Source: Gelria sp. Kuro-4 | GTDB taxonomy: Bacteria; Bacillota; DTU030; DUMP01 | Length of the DNA: 64,000 bases | NCBI RefSeq assembly: GCF_019668485.1 | Contig: NZ_AP024619.1 | Span: 1,239,001 to 1,303,000, forward strand | Direction of reading: 5' to 3' | Shown: one piece after another, positions 54,174 to 62,364 of the stretch | How the letters are laid out: each line of letters begins with the position of its first letter | Position numbering within the stretch: position 1 is the first letter of the stretch | Made by a program: the position numbers and the translations under genes | The notes under the pieces: model-generated | The model's input: the letters and a program-made list of their open reading frames with translations, nothing else | What the model was told of the DNA's origin: nothing | Database searches by the model: none

Positions 54174-55292
54174 CTACTTAAATCGGCCAAGCTCGGGGTT
54201 ATAGTGGTGGCGTGGATCGGCGCGCAGCGCGGCCAGGCGCTTAAGGCCCACGCGGTTTGAAAGGTAGTCCCAGTCGTCACGGGTGGTCGCCACCTGTTCG
54301 TGCCAGTACGCGCGCACCTCGGCCAGGGTTCGGCCGCGCACGGCCTGCCCGTACTCGCGGAACCATTCGTAGTCGTAGTCGTAATAATTCGGGACGGCGG
54401 TGGGATAGCCTCCGAACGGCTGCTCGACGATGGCGCTGACGAAGTGGCCGGGGATCTGATTGTGTTCCGGGACGGCCCTGAGCTCTTCCGGTGGGCAGAT
54501 GCGCTCGCACTCAACTATAAGGATGCGACCGGCGAGGGATTGATCTACGTCCGGCCCGAGCAGGCCTTCAATTCTCACCGTTCCGTCCAGGGCGACCCGC
54601 TGCGCCCGGACCACCGTGACCTCCGGCAAAAGCGGCGGAACCAAAGCCACTTTGACCCCGGGCTTCCCGGTATACGCGGCGGGAAGCGAGTCGGCCCGGC
54701 GGTAGGCGTTGCTCCTGTTGGCACAGGTGTCGGGGCCGCTCCGGTACTCCCGCGGCCGCAGCCCCCAGCCCTCAAACGGATCATCCACGACCGCATACTT
54801 GCGCGGGGGGATTCCGGGATGCAGCCAGCGACCATTCTCGTCCCGTCCGCGCAGCCCGGCCCTGCCGAAGGTATCGTGGGTGAGAAGGTCGCTGCCCAGG
54901 TCGCTCAGGCACGGCATAAAGGGTAAGCCGTAGCGCGCGGCCACCGTCCGCAGGGCGAAGCTCCAGTTGCTGTAATCCTCCACCAGCTCGATCTCGCCCT
55001 GCTCGATGGCCTGCCGCACGGCGTAGGCCACCGGCATGCCGCCTTCCATGCCCAGATAAGTGGTTTCTAACCACTTGATCAGGCCGGCACCGGCCAGCAT
55101 CTCTTCCACCGTGGTGCCGCCGTTCATGGTGACAAAAAGATCCCCGATGCCCTGGCGTACGATTTCCCGAGCAATGGTCATGGGGCGTCGTAGGATGGCA
55201 AAGCCGCCGAAGGCGATATGAGTGCCGGGCCGAATAAAGTGGTTCACTGCTTCTCTGGCTGTCATGATTTTAGGGTAAAGTTTGGTTTTCAC
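54174..55292 (-). CDS. CoA-transferase alpha subunit (GctA-like)
   Basis: A 372-aa subunit starting KTKLYPKIMTAREAVNHFIRP, with GTHIAFGGFAILRRPMTIAREI and TMNGGTTVEEMLAGAGLIKW. The C-terminal half is long, with YPTAVPNYYDYDYEWFREYG then a helical tail, as in GctA/IpdA-like proteins. GTG 55292 follows a GGGGGG tract; the frame extends further upstream without support. Works with the beta subunit to move CoA between acids. Confidence 0.8.
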   Translation of the reverse strand: MKTKLYPKIMTAREAVNHFIRPGTHIAFGGFAILRRPMTIAREIVRQGIGDLFVTMNGGTTVEEMLAGAGLIKWLETTYLGMEGGMPVAYAVRQAIEQGEIELVEDYSNWSFALRTVAARYGLPFMPCLSDLGSDLLTHDTFGRAGLRGRDENGRWLHPGIPPRKYAVVDDPFEGWGLRPREYRSGPDTCANRSNAYRRADSLPAAYTGKPGVKVALVPPLLPEVTVVRAQRVALDGTVRIEGLLGPDVDQSLAGRILIVECERICPPEELRAVPEHNQIPGHFVSAIVEQPFGGYPTAVPNYYDYDYEWFREYGQAVRGRTLAEVRAYWHEQVATTRDDWDYLSNRVGLKRLAALRADPRHHYNPELGRFK

Positions 55293-55569
55293 GGACAGCC
55301 CCCCCGGCGGCGGCCAGCCTGGCGGCCAGCGCAGTGCGCGCTTTTTCAAAGCGGTTGAGTTCGGAATGCAGAAACTGCCACCGGTCGTCCGGCAGCTCGG
55401 TGCTGCGGAGAAAGCAAACCGCCTCCGGTAGCGTAGCGGTTATTTCGGCAAGCAGGTCGTCCACCTCTATAAAGCTGACGGCAGCGGCATTGAGCAACCA
55501 GGCCACGCGCATCAGAACAGTATCGGGGGAGGATTCAACGGAGAGCGTACTTGGCGGGTTCTGCACCAA
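55270..55569 (-). CDS. Hypothetical helical protein between HTH and CoA-transferase genes
   Basis: A 99-aa frame overlapping both neighbours (35 nt with the HTH gene, 23 nt with the GctA-like gene). It is predicted mostly helical: DTVLMRVAWLLNAAAVSFIE, then DDLLAEITATLPEAV and WQFLHSELNRFEKARTALAA. GTG start with GGAGGGG about 12 nt upstream. No family recognised. The coupled position suggests a real gene, possibly a partner of the CoA-transferase. Confidence 0.5.
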   Translation of the reverse strand: MVQNPPSTLSVESSPDTVLMRVAWLLNAAAVSFIEVDDLLAEITATLPEAVCFLRSTELPDDRWQFLHSELNRFEKARTALAARLAAAGGAVRENQTLP

Positions 55570-55954
55570 GGTTCTTGCCCCTCCTCAAAAAGCCGCCACT
55601 GTTCTGCCCATTGTTTTGCTGCCAAAGCAGGAGAGCGAGCTTGAGTTCCAGCGCCTGTTCAAAATTGCGCGGATCAAGGCCGGTCAAGCTACGGATTTTG
55701 GCCAGGCGATACAGCAGGGTATTGCGGTGTAAATAGAGATGCTTGGCGGCCTGGGACACATTAAGGTTGTCGGCCAGGTATTGCTCAAGGGTTCGAATCA
55801 GCTCGGGACCGTAAGCGCTGTTCGCTAAGGGGCCGATAACAGGGCTGGTCACATCTTCTCGTGCGGCATGGCTCATGCCGGCGAAGATAGTCTCTAGTAT
55901 AGCCTGCGGCTCGGAACGCACCACTTTTTCTTTGCTCAGAAGCAAATGATGCAC
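55535..55954 (-). CDS. Stand-alone PucR/CdaR-type HTH protein (truncated?)
   Basis: A 139-aa protein whose centre is a PucR C-terminal HTH domain: LIRTLEQYLADNLNVSQAAK, HLYLHRNTLLYRLAKIRSLT, then a final helix. Full PucR/CdaR regulators are 370-550 aa with a ligand-sensing N-terminus, which is missing. The 35 residues before the HTH look like the linker (VTSPVIGPLANSAYGPE). Start GTG 55954 or TTG 55945 (better spacing from AGGGGG). Either a natural short form or a remnant. It lies before the CoA-transferase genes. Confidence 0.7.
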   Translation of the reverse strand: MHHLLLSKEKVVRSEPQAILETIFAGMSHAAREDVTSPVIGPLANSAYGPELIRTLEQYLADNLNVSQAAKHLYLHRNTLLYRLAKIRSLTGLDPRNFEQALELKLALLLWQQNNGQNSGGFLRRGKNLGAEPAKYALR

Positions 55955-56032
55955 CCCCTTCTTACTCGTGTGGACGGGTACACTCTGTGGTTTCGCTACT
56001 ATGATTTCTCCAACGATGTGTAAACTCCTGCT

Positions 56033-56048
56033 AAATCATATATGATTT
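56033..56048 (+). promoter_or_regulatory. 16-bp perfect palindrome, candidate operator
   Basis: AAATCATATATGATTT is perfectly self-complementary; TATGATTT occurs again at 56000-56007. Its place between divergent operons suggests an operator used by one or both. Confidence 0.5.
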
Positions 56049-56338
56049 TATATGTGATGGTAGGCAAAGAGTACGATACAGCCTGAGGAAAGTAAACTTT
56101 GTGCAATATAAACAAAAGAAGGGCAGAGTTTTATGTGGGGACCGCCCAATACTGTCTCTCAGGAAGCGCCGTGCCGGGAGGTCTGTGGCCGACAGGTCGC
56201 GCCGCGGCTCATATGCGGGCTGCAGCGCCACCTGGTACTATTTCCCCAGTTCAGACCTTAGGGGATTTGTGCATATTGGCCAAAGGTATTGGATTGTGAA
56301 GCACGAACCTTGACAACAAAGTGGCGGCATAAACCGAC

Positions 56339-56369
56339 GGAAGGCTGCTGCTTGGCGTGGCAGCCTTCC
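56339..56369 (+). other. Hairpin in the kor leader
   Basis: GGAAGGCTGC pairs perfectly with GCAGCCTTCC around an 11-nt loop, 36 bp before korD. No U-run follows, so it is not a standard terminator; it may stabilise or attenuate the message. Confidence 0.45.
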
Positions 56370-56405
56370 CTAATTGGCTTTCGGCTGCGTATGGAGGTGA
56401 GAGAG

Positions 56406-56606
56406 GTGCGCTATCAAGTCAAGGTTAACAAAGCATGGTGCAAGGCCTGCGGGATTTGCGTGGAGTTTTGCCCCAAGGGAGTCTTGGCTTTGGGACAGGA
56501 CGGCAAAGTAGACGTGGTTAACCAGACCGAGTGTACAGGTTGCGGACTTTGCGAACTGAGGTGTCCGGACTTTGCGCTTGAGGTGGGAGGAGTAGAAAAT
56601 GAGTGA
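56406..56606 (+). CDS. korD: 2-Oxoacid:ferredoxin oxidoreductase delta subunit (2x[4Fe-4S] ferredoxin)
   Basis: A 66-aa bacterial ferredoxin with two complete clusters, CKACGICVEFCPKG and CTGCGLCELRCPD. As the first gene of korDABC it is the electron-carrying delta subunit of a KorABCD/VorABCD-type enzyme. GTG 56406 follows GGAGGTGA; upstream frames contain no ferredoxin-like sequence. It overlaps korA by 8 nt. Confidence 0.92.
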   Translation: MRYQVKVNKAWCKACGICVEFCPKGVLALGQDGKVDVVNQTECTGCGLCELRCPDFALEVGGVENE

Positions 56607-57744
56607 TAACGGTAGGGTGCGGCTGATGCAGGGCAACGAGGCCTGCGCCGAGGCGGCCCTGGCGGCCGGCTGCCGTTTCTTCGCCGGCTACCCCATCACG
56701 CCGGCGACGGAGATCGCCGAGATCCTGGCGGCCCGGCTGCCCCAGGTGGGCGGCACCTTTATCCAGATGGAGGATGAACTCGGCAGCATGGCGGCGGTGA
56801 TCGGAGCTTCCATCGGCGGCAAGAAGGCGCTTACGGCCACCAGCGGCCCCGGCTTTACGCTGAAACAGGAGAACATCGGCTACGCAGCCATGACGCAGAT
56901 CCCTTGTGTCATCGTGGATGTCCAGCGCGGGGGACCGAGCACGGGCCTGCCCACGCTGCCGGCTCAAGGGGATGTCATGCAGGCACGCTGGGGCACCCAC
57001 GGCGACCACCCCATCATCGTGCTGGCGCCGTCCACCGTCCGCGAGACGTACGATCTCACCGTCACCGCCTTTAACTTCGCAGAGAAGTTCCGCACGCCGG
57101 TGATTCTCCTGTCCGATGCGGTCGTCGGTCACCTCAGGGAGAAGGTGGTCCTGCCCGACCCAAGCGAGATCGCCCTGGTGGAGCGCAAGGCGCCGACGGT
57201 CCCGCCCGGCGAGTACACCCCCTTCCGGCCGGATGCTGACGGCATACCACCCTTTGTGCCGGTGGGGCGGGGCTACCGCTACCACATGACCAGCAACGTC
57301 TACGACGAAGGCGGCTTCCCCGCGACCAACAACCACGCCGTCGCCCGGCAGCTGATGGAACGCCTGCACCAGAAGATCGATCAGCATCTGGATGAGATCG
57401 TCCTGACCGACGAAATCGCCACTCAAGACGCAGAGGTTCTCGTCTTCGCCTACGGCGCGAGCGCCCGTTCCGGCAAAGCCGCGGTCAAGCTGGCGCGCGG
57501 ACAGGGCATCAAGGCCGGTCTTCTCAAGGCGAAGACCCTCTGGCCGTTCCCGGCGGCGCAAGTGAAGCGCCTGGGCGAGCGCGTGAAGGCCATCATCGTG
57601 CCCGAGATGAACACGGGACAGCTTGTGGGCGAGGTGGAGCGGGCCGTGCGCCGGCTGCCGGTGGAGGTACTGCCGCTTAACCGCTACGACGGCCTGATGA
57701 TCAGCCCCGAGCAGATCCTAGCCAAGATCAAAGAGGTGATGTGA
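56599..57744 (+). CDS. korA: 2-Oxoacid:ferredoxin oxidoreductase alpha subunit
   Basis: A 381-aa subunit with the pyrimidine-binding domain motif GYPITPATEIAE, EDELGSMAAVIGASIGG and ATSGPGFTLKQENIGYA, then GGPSTGLPTLPAQGD. It forms the active site with KorB and TPP, converting a 2-oxoacid plus CoA to acyl-CoA, CO2 and reduced ferredoxin. 2-Oxoglutarate is the likely substrate because sucCD follow, but branched-chain 2-oxoacids cannot be excluded. Confidence 0.93.
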   Translation: MSDNGRVRLMQGNEACAEAALAAGCRFFAGYPITPATEIAEILAARLPQVGGTFIQMEDELGSMAAVIGASIGGKKALTATSGPGFTLKQENIGYAAMTQIPCVIVDVQRGGPSTGLPTLPAQGDVMQARWGTHGDHPIIVLAPSTVRETYDLTVTAFNFAEKFRTPVILLSDAVVGHLREKVVLPDPSEIALVERKAPTVPPGEYTPFRPDADGIPPFVPVGRGYRYHMTSNVYDEGGFPATNNHAVARQLMERLHQKIDQHLDEIVLTDEIATQDAEVLVFAYGASARSGKAAVKLARGQGIKAGLLKAKTLWPFPAAQVKRLGERVKAIIVPEMNTGQLVGEVERAVRRLPVEVLPLNRYDGLMISPEQILAKIKEVM

Positions 57745-57745
57745 T

Positions 57746-58573
57746 TTGGCCAGCGCGACGTTCAAGTACCTGCGCCCAAACAGGCTCCCCCACATCTGGT
57801 GTCCGGGCTGCGGCGACGGTATCATCGTCGGCGCTCTTGTCCGCGCCATCGACAAACTGGGCTGGAGCAAAGACGAAACCGTCGTCGTCACCGGCATCGG
57901 CTGTTCTGCTCGTTCGAACGCCATCATAGACTTTAATACCTTCCAGACAACCCACGGGCGCGCCTTGGGCTTCGCCACGGGGCTCAAGCTTGCCCGCCCC
58001 GAACTTAAGGTGGTCGTGGTCACCGGCGACGGCGACGGCGCCGGCATCGGCGGGAACCATCTCATCCACACGGCCCGGCGCAACGTCGATCTCACCACCA
58101 TCCTGGTCAACAACAGCATCTACGGCATGACCGGCGGCCAGTACTCACCGCTTACGCCCACGGGGAGCTTCGCCACCACCGCGCCGTACGGCATGGTGGA
58201 GCCCGCCTTCGATGTCTGCAGGCTCGTCGAGGGAGCAGGGGCTTCCTTCGTGGCCCGCGGCACCGTCTACCACGTCCGCCAGTTGGAGGAGCTCATCGGC
58301 GCGGCTCTCACCCACAAAGGCTTTTCCTTCGTCGAGGTTGTGGCCCAGTGCCCGACCGGCTTCGGCCGCCGCAACAGGATGAAGAGTCCCGCCGAAATGA
58401 TGAAATGGCAGCGCGATCACGCCGTGACCGTAGAGGCGGCCGAGAAACTGCCCCCCGAGAAGCTCGCAGGCAAGTTCCTCACGGGCGTGCTGCATCACGA
58501 AGACCGGCCCGAGTACACCGAGATGTACCGGCAGGTAATCGCTCAGGCCGGTCAGGAAGGGGGGCGGGAGTAA
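57746..58573 (+). CDS. korB: 2-Oxoacid:ferredoxin oxidoreductase beta subunit
   Basis: A 275-aa TPP-binding subunit. WCPGCGDGIIVGAL is the N-terminal hallmark; the TPP/Mg motif is GDGDGAGIGGNHLIHTARRN then ILVNN. YGMTGGQYSPLTPTG and CPTGFGRRN are also typical. TTG start (57746) directly after korA, with AGAGGTGAT upstream. Confidence 0.94.
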   Translation: MASATFKYLRPNRLPHIWCPGCGDGIIVGALVRAIDKLGWSKDETVVVTGIGCSARSNAIIDFNTFQTTHGRALGFATGLKLARPELKVVVVTGDGDGAGIGGNHLIHTARRNVDLTTILVNNSIYGMTGGQYSPLTPTGSFATTAPYGMVEPAFDVCRLVEGAGASFVARGTVYHVRQLEELIGAALTHKGFSFVEVVAQCPTGFGRRNRMKSPAEMMKWQRDHAVTVEAAEKLPPEKLAGKFLTGVLHHEDRPEYTEMYRQVIAQAGQEGGRE

Positions 58574-59121
58574 TGGCACGGCAGGAGATTCTCCTCACCG
58601 GCTCCGGCGGCCAGGGGCTGATCCTGGCCGGGATCATCCTGGCGGAAGCGGCCGCCGTCTACGACGGCGCCAACGCCATTCACAACCAGTCCTACGGGCC
58701 GGAGGCCCGCGGCGGGGCCAGCAAATCGGAAGTGATCATCAGCGATGAAGACATCGACTTTCCGGAAATCACCAGCCCCGACATCCTTCTGGCCATGACG
58801 CAGCTGGCGGCCGACAAGTACAGCGGCCAGCTTAAAGCCGGCGGCACCCTCATTGTCGACCCGCTCTTTGTCAAGAACATCCCGGCGAGCAAAGCGGCCA
58901 AGGTCGTCAAGATTCCTCTCACCCAGGTAGCCCGGGAAGAGGTGGGCCGCGAGCTGGTGGCGAACATCGTGGCGGTGGGGGCCATCGCGGTGCTCACCCG
59001 GCTGGTCAGCCGGGAGGCTGCGGAGAAGGCCGTCCTGAAGCGTGTTCCCAAAGGCACCGAGGAACTGAACCGCAAAGCCCTCATGGCGGGCTTCGCCGCC
59101 GCCGAGAAAGTCCTCGGCTAG
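58573..59121 (+). CDS. korC: 2-Oxoacid:ferredoxin oxidoreductase gamma subunit
   Basis: A 182-aa subunit (MARQEILLTGSGGQGLILAG, NQSYGPEARGGASKSEVIIS), the gamma domain that contacts CoA and ferredoxin in this family. ATG 58573 overlaps the korB stop region by one base and lies behind GGGGCGGGAG. It completes the four-subunit enzyme in the order D-A-B-C. Confidence 0.93.
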   Translation: MARQEILLTGSGGQGLILAGIILAEAAAVYDGANAIHNQSYGPEARGGASKSEVIISDEDIDFPEITSPDILLAMTQLAADKYSGQLKAGGTLIVDPLFVKNIPASKAAKVVKIPLTQVAREEVGRELVANIVAVGAIAVLTRLVSREAAEKAVLKRVPKGTEELNRKALMAGFAAAEKVLG

Positions 59122-59142
59122 GGCCGGGAGAGGAGAGACCAG

Positions 59143-60285
59143 ATGCGACTGCTTGAGTACCAAGGCAAAGAGATACTCCGGCGCCACGGGGTGGCCACGC
59201 CCCAAGGCCGCCTCGCCCGGACCCCCGCGGAGGCCCGGGAGGCGGCGGCCGAGCTCGGGCCTGTGGTCGTGAAAGTGCAGATACCGAGCGGCGGCCGCGG
59301 CAAGGCCGGCGGTATCCGGCCTGCCGCCGACCCGGTGCAGGCCGGGGAGCGCGCGTCCGAGCTTCTGGGCAGCACCATCAAGGGATTTCCCGTCGAGACC
59401 GTCCTCGTCGAGGAGAAGGTGGCGCTCCGGGAGGAGCTCTACCTCGGCCTCACCATCGACAACCGCCGCGGCGCAGCCGTCCTCATGTTCTGCGCTTCCG
59501 GCGGGATGGACATCGAAGAAGTGGCCCAGAGCCATCCGGAATCGGTGTACAAGCTCGAGCTTCCGGCCGGTGCGGAGCTCAAGGACTACGAAGCCCGGCA
59601 GCTCATTCGTAAGGCGGGCTTTCAGGGCAAGACCCTGGTGCGGCTGGCACAGGTGGCCGCCCAGCTCTACCAGTGCTTCTCCCGGTATGATCTGGTCGTG
59701 GCCGAAATCAACCCCCTGGGCATCCTGGCGGATGGACAGGTGGTGGCGGCCGACTGCAAGATGGAAGTGGACGACAACAGCCTGTTCCGGCATCCAGAGT
59801 TCGGGAGCGAAAAGGACGAGCTCCAGGATCCCCTGGAGCGTGAAGCCCGGGAGATCGGCGTCACCTACATCAAGCTGGACGGCGACATCGGCATCATCGC
59901 GAGCGGCGCGGGGCTGGGTATGAACACCATGGATCTCATCCTCGCGGCCGGGCACCGCCCCGCCAACTTCCTGGAGACAGGCGGCGGCATCACCCGCGAA
60001 CTCATGCGCCGCGCCGTGCAGCTGGTGGCCAGGCACGAAGGGGTGCGTGGACTTATCGTCAACCTCTACGGTGGCGTCAACCCGCTCGTCGCCGCCGCGG
60101 AAGGCGTGGTGGACGGCGTCAGCGCCCTGCCTGTACGCCTGCCGGTCGTCGTGAAGGCCCTGGGCAACCAACAGGGTGAGGCCCATGCTGTACTCGAGTC
60201 CGCCGGTATTCCGGTGGTGAAATCGATCCGCACCGAGGACGCGGTCGCCGAGCTGGTGCGGCAATTGGAGGGACAGAGCGCATGA
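59143..60285 (+). CDS. sucC: Succinate-CoA ligase beta subunit
   Basis: A 380-aa ATP-grasp subunit: LLEYQGKEILRRHGVATPQG, VVVKVQIPSGGRGKAGGI, VAEINPLGILADGQVVAADC and FLETGGGITRELM, then LYGGVNP. With SucD it converts acyl-CoA (succinyl-CoA is typical), ADP and phosphate into acid, CoA and ATP. It follows korC by 21 bp, which points to energy conservation from the Kor product. Some homologues use other acyl-CoAs. Confidence 0.92.
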   Translation: MRLLEYQGKEILRRHGVATPQGRLARTPAEAREAAAELGPVVVKVQIPSGGRGKAGGIRPAADPVQAGERASELLGSTIKGFPVETVLVEEKVALREELYLGLTIDNRRGAAVLMFCASGGMDIEEVAQSHPESVYKLELPAGAELKDYEARQLIRKAGFQGKTLVRLAQVAAQLYQCFSRYDLVVAEINPLGILADGQVVAADCKMEVDDNSLFRHPEFGSEKDELQDPLEREAREIGVTYIKLDGDIGIIASGAGLGMNTMDLILAAGHRPANFLETGGGITRELMRRAVQLVARHEGVRGLIVNLYGGVNPLVAAAEGVVDGVSALPVRLPVVVKALGNQQGEAHAVLESAGIPVVKSIRTEDAVAELVRQLEGQSA

Positions 60286-61166
60286 GCATTCTCCTGACGG
60301 AAGAGACGCGGGCCATTGTCCAGGGGGCGACCGGGCGGATCGGCCAGGTGCAGGTGCGCTGGATGCTGGAGTATGGGACGAACATTGTCGCCGGCGTAAC
60401 CCCTGGGCAGGGTGGCGCGGTCGTGCACGGCGTGCCCGTGTACGACAACGTGGCCGAGGCGGTGGAGAAGGAAGGCGCCGACGCGACCGTGCTTTTCGTG
60501 CCGGCGCCCTACACGAAGGACGCGGTGCTCGAGGCGATCGCGGCCGGCATAAGGCTGGTCGTGGCCGTGCCGGAGCACGTACCGGTGCACGACGCCATGG
60601 CGATGCGGCGGGCGGCGCGGGAGGCCGGGGTCTGGCTGCTGGGCCCCAACACACCGGGCATCATCAGCCCCGGCATCGGCAAGCTGGGGATCATGCCGGG
60701 GAACATGTTTAAGCCCGGCCGGATCGGCATCATCTCGCGTTCCGGCACCCTGGCCTACGAGGTGGCCGGCTACGTCAACGAGGCCGGCTACGGCGAGAGC
60801 ACGCTCCTCGGCATCGGCGGCGATCCAGTCATTGGTCCGGACATCCCGGATATCCTGGCGGCGTTTGAGAAAGACCCGGGAACGGACGCCGTGGTTCTTG
60901 TGGGAGAAATCGGCGGGAGCGCGGAAGAAGAGGCGGCCCCCTTCATCGCCCGCATGCAGAAGCCGGTGGTCGCCTACATCGCCGGCCGTTCCGCGCCGCC
61001 CGGGCGGCGCATGGGGCACGCGGGAGCAATCATCCGCGCCGGCCAGGGTACGGTGCAAGACAAGACACGGGCGCTGAGCGCGGCCGGGGCGGCTGTAGCC
61101 ACAGCCATTGCAGAGGTGCCGCGCCTCTTGGGCCAAAGGCTGCAGGGCAGAACGAAAGCGAGGTGA
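60282..61166 (+). CDS. sucD: Succinate-CoA ligase alpha subunit
   Basis: A 294-aa subunit with a CoA-binding Rossmann part ([35 protein letters not shown]) and [11 protein letters not shown]. The phosphohistidine lies in [11 protein letters not shown] (His246, the same number as in E. coli). It overlaps sucC by 4 nt. Standard length. Confidence 0.93.
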   Translation: MSILLTEETRAIVQGATGRIGQVQVRWMLEYGTNIVAGVTPGQGGAVVHGVPVYDNVAEAVEKEGADATVLFVPAPYTKDAVLEAIAAGIRLVVAVPEHVPVHDAMAMRRAAREAGVWLLGPNTPGIISPGIGKLGIMPGNMFKPGRIGIISRSGTLAYEVAGYVNEAGYGESTLLGIGGDPVIGPDIPDILAAFEKDPGTDAVVLVGEIGGSAEEEAAPFIARMQKPVVAYIAGRSAPPGRRMGHAGAIIRAGQGTVQDKTRALSAAGAAVATAIAEVPRLLGQRLQGRTKAR

Positions 61167-61236
61167 TGGCCGGGGGAGAACCGCATAAAGAGAGCGTTCT
61201 ATCGTTGTACCGAAGAGAGAAGATGGAGGGAAAACA

Positions 61237-62274
61237 ATGAAGAGAAAGACATGGATAGCCGCGTTGGCCCTCGTCCTCGTGGTCAGTCTTATCGGCGGCT
61301 GCGCCGGCAAACCGGCGGCGCAGCCCGAGGGGCAAAAGCCGAGCACAGAGCAGCAGTCCAGCGGCGGGGATAAACAGACCTTTGTCACCATCGCCGGCGC
61401 AACCAGCGGCGGGACCTATTTCCTCCTGGCCAATGCCATGGCCAAGATCCTAAACGATAAGCTGGGATCACAGGGCTGGAAGGCCTCGGCCCAGTCCACG
61501 CCTGGAACCCCCACCAACATTAAGCTCCTGGGAGAAAAACAGATTGAGTTTGCTTTCGGGCAGGCCGGAGTAGCCTATGAGGCTTATAACGGTGTAGGCT
61601 CCTACGCAGGTAAGCCGAAAGCCGAGTACCTGCGCGCGGTGATGTACATGTATCCGAACGTGCTGCAGATGGTGGCGACGAAAAAGTCCGGTATCAAGTC
61701 TTTGGCCGATGTCAAGGGCAAGACGGTGTGCGTCGGCGCCGCCGGCAGTGCTACCGAACTCAACTCCCGCGATCTGTTTGCACAGTACGGCTTAGACTAC
61801 ATCAACCGTAAGGACTTCAAGGCCGAGTACACCAGCGAGTCGCAGTCGGTGGAACTTCTCAAGAACGGTCAGGCCGACGTAGCCAACCTTGTCGCCGCCG
61901 TACCCTCGGCCGCCATGATGGACCTGACCAGCGCCGGCGAAGTCATTCTTCTCTCCATCGGACCGGATATAGCTGACAAACTCCACAACATCAACCCGGC
62001 CTACTATGCTGACAAGGTGCCGGCCGGTGCGTACCCCGGTTTGGACAAAGATGTCCCTGTCGTTTCCGTGGCCAACTGGATCTTCACCCGTGCGGATGTG
62101 CCGGATGAGGTTGTTTACAACTTCGTAAAGGCCATGTACGAGAACCACGACGACCTGGTTGCTGCCCACAAGGTGGCTCAAAACACCACTCTCGAGAACG
62201 CCCTCGACGGACAGACAATTCCGCTCCATCCCGGCGCCGAGAAGTACTTCAAGGAAAAAGGCGTCCTAAAATAG
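61237..62274 (+). CDS. TAXI family TRAP transporter binding protein
   Basis: A 345-aa lipoprotein receptor (lipobox SLIGGC, Cys22, then a Gln/Ser/Gly linker). The core starts VTIAGATSGGTYFLLANAMA, with a STPGTPTNIKLL element and VCVGAAGSATELNSRDLF, the pattern of TAXI proteins, which bind amino acids, 2-oxoacids or dicarboxylates. It is 70 bp after sucD, so it is probably part of the same operon or expressed with it. Confidence 0.9.
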   Translation: MKRKTWIAALALVLVVSLIGGCAGKPAAQPEGQKPSTEQQSSGGDKQTFVTIAGATSGGTYFLLANAMAKILNDKLGSQGWKASAQSTPGTPTNIKLLGEKQIEFAFGQAGVAYEAYNGVGSYAGKPKAEYLRAVMYMYPNVLQMVATKKSGIKSLADVKGKTVCVGAAGSATELNSRDLFAQYGLDYINRKDFKAEYTSESQSVELLKNGQADVANLVAAVPSAAMMDLTSAGEVILLSIGPDIADKLHNINPAYYADKVPAGAYPGLDKDVPVVSVANWIFTRADVPDEVVYNFVKAMYENHDDLVAAHKVAQNTTLENALDGQTIPLHPGAEKYFKEKGVLK

Positions 62275-62307
62275 GCCGGCTGGGCGAGCCGAATCGTGCC
62301 GAGTATC

Positions 62308-62335
62308 AAGCTGGGCGGCATTGGCCGCCCAGCTT
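62308..62335 (+). other. Intercistronic hairpin between TAXI receptor and permease
   Basis: A perfect 12-bp stem (AAGCTGGGCGGC/GCCGCCCAGCTT) with a 4-nt loop and no U-run. Such stems commonly stabilise the upstream message so that receptor is made in excess over permease. Confidence 0.6.
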
Positions 62336-62364
62336 CCGTGCGGAAAGGTTAAGGAGGCACTTGT

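Larger units (their letters stand above)
55955..56405 (+). other. Divergent intergenic region, no gene seen
   Basis: About 450 bp, more A+T-rich than its surroundings, between the HTH gene and the kor operon. It contains a 16-bp palindrome, an extra TATGATTT half-site at 56000 and a 10-bp hairpin before korD. Open frames here lack ribosome sites. Promoters were not identified with confidence. Confidence 0.5.
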
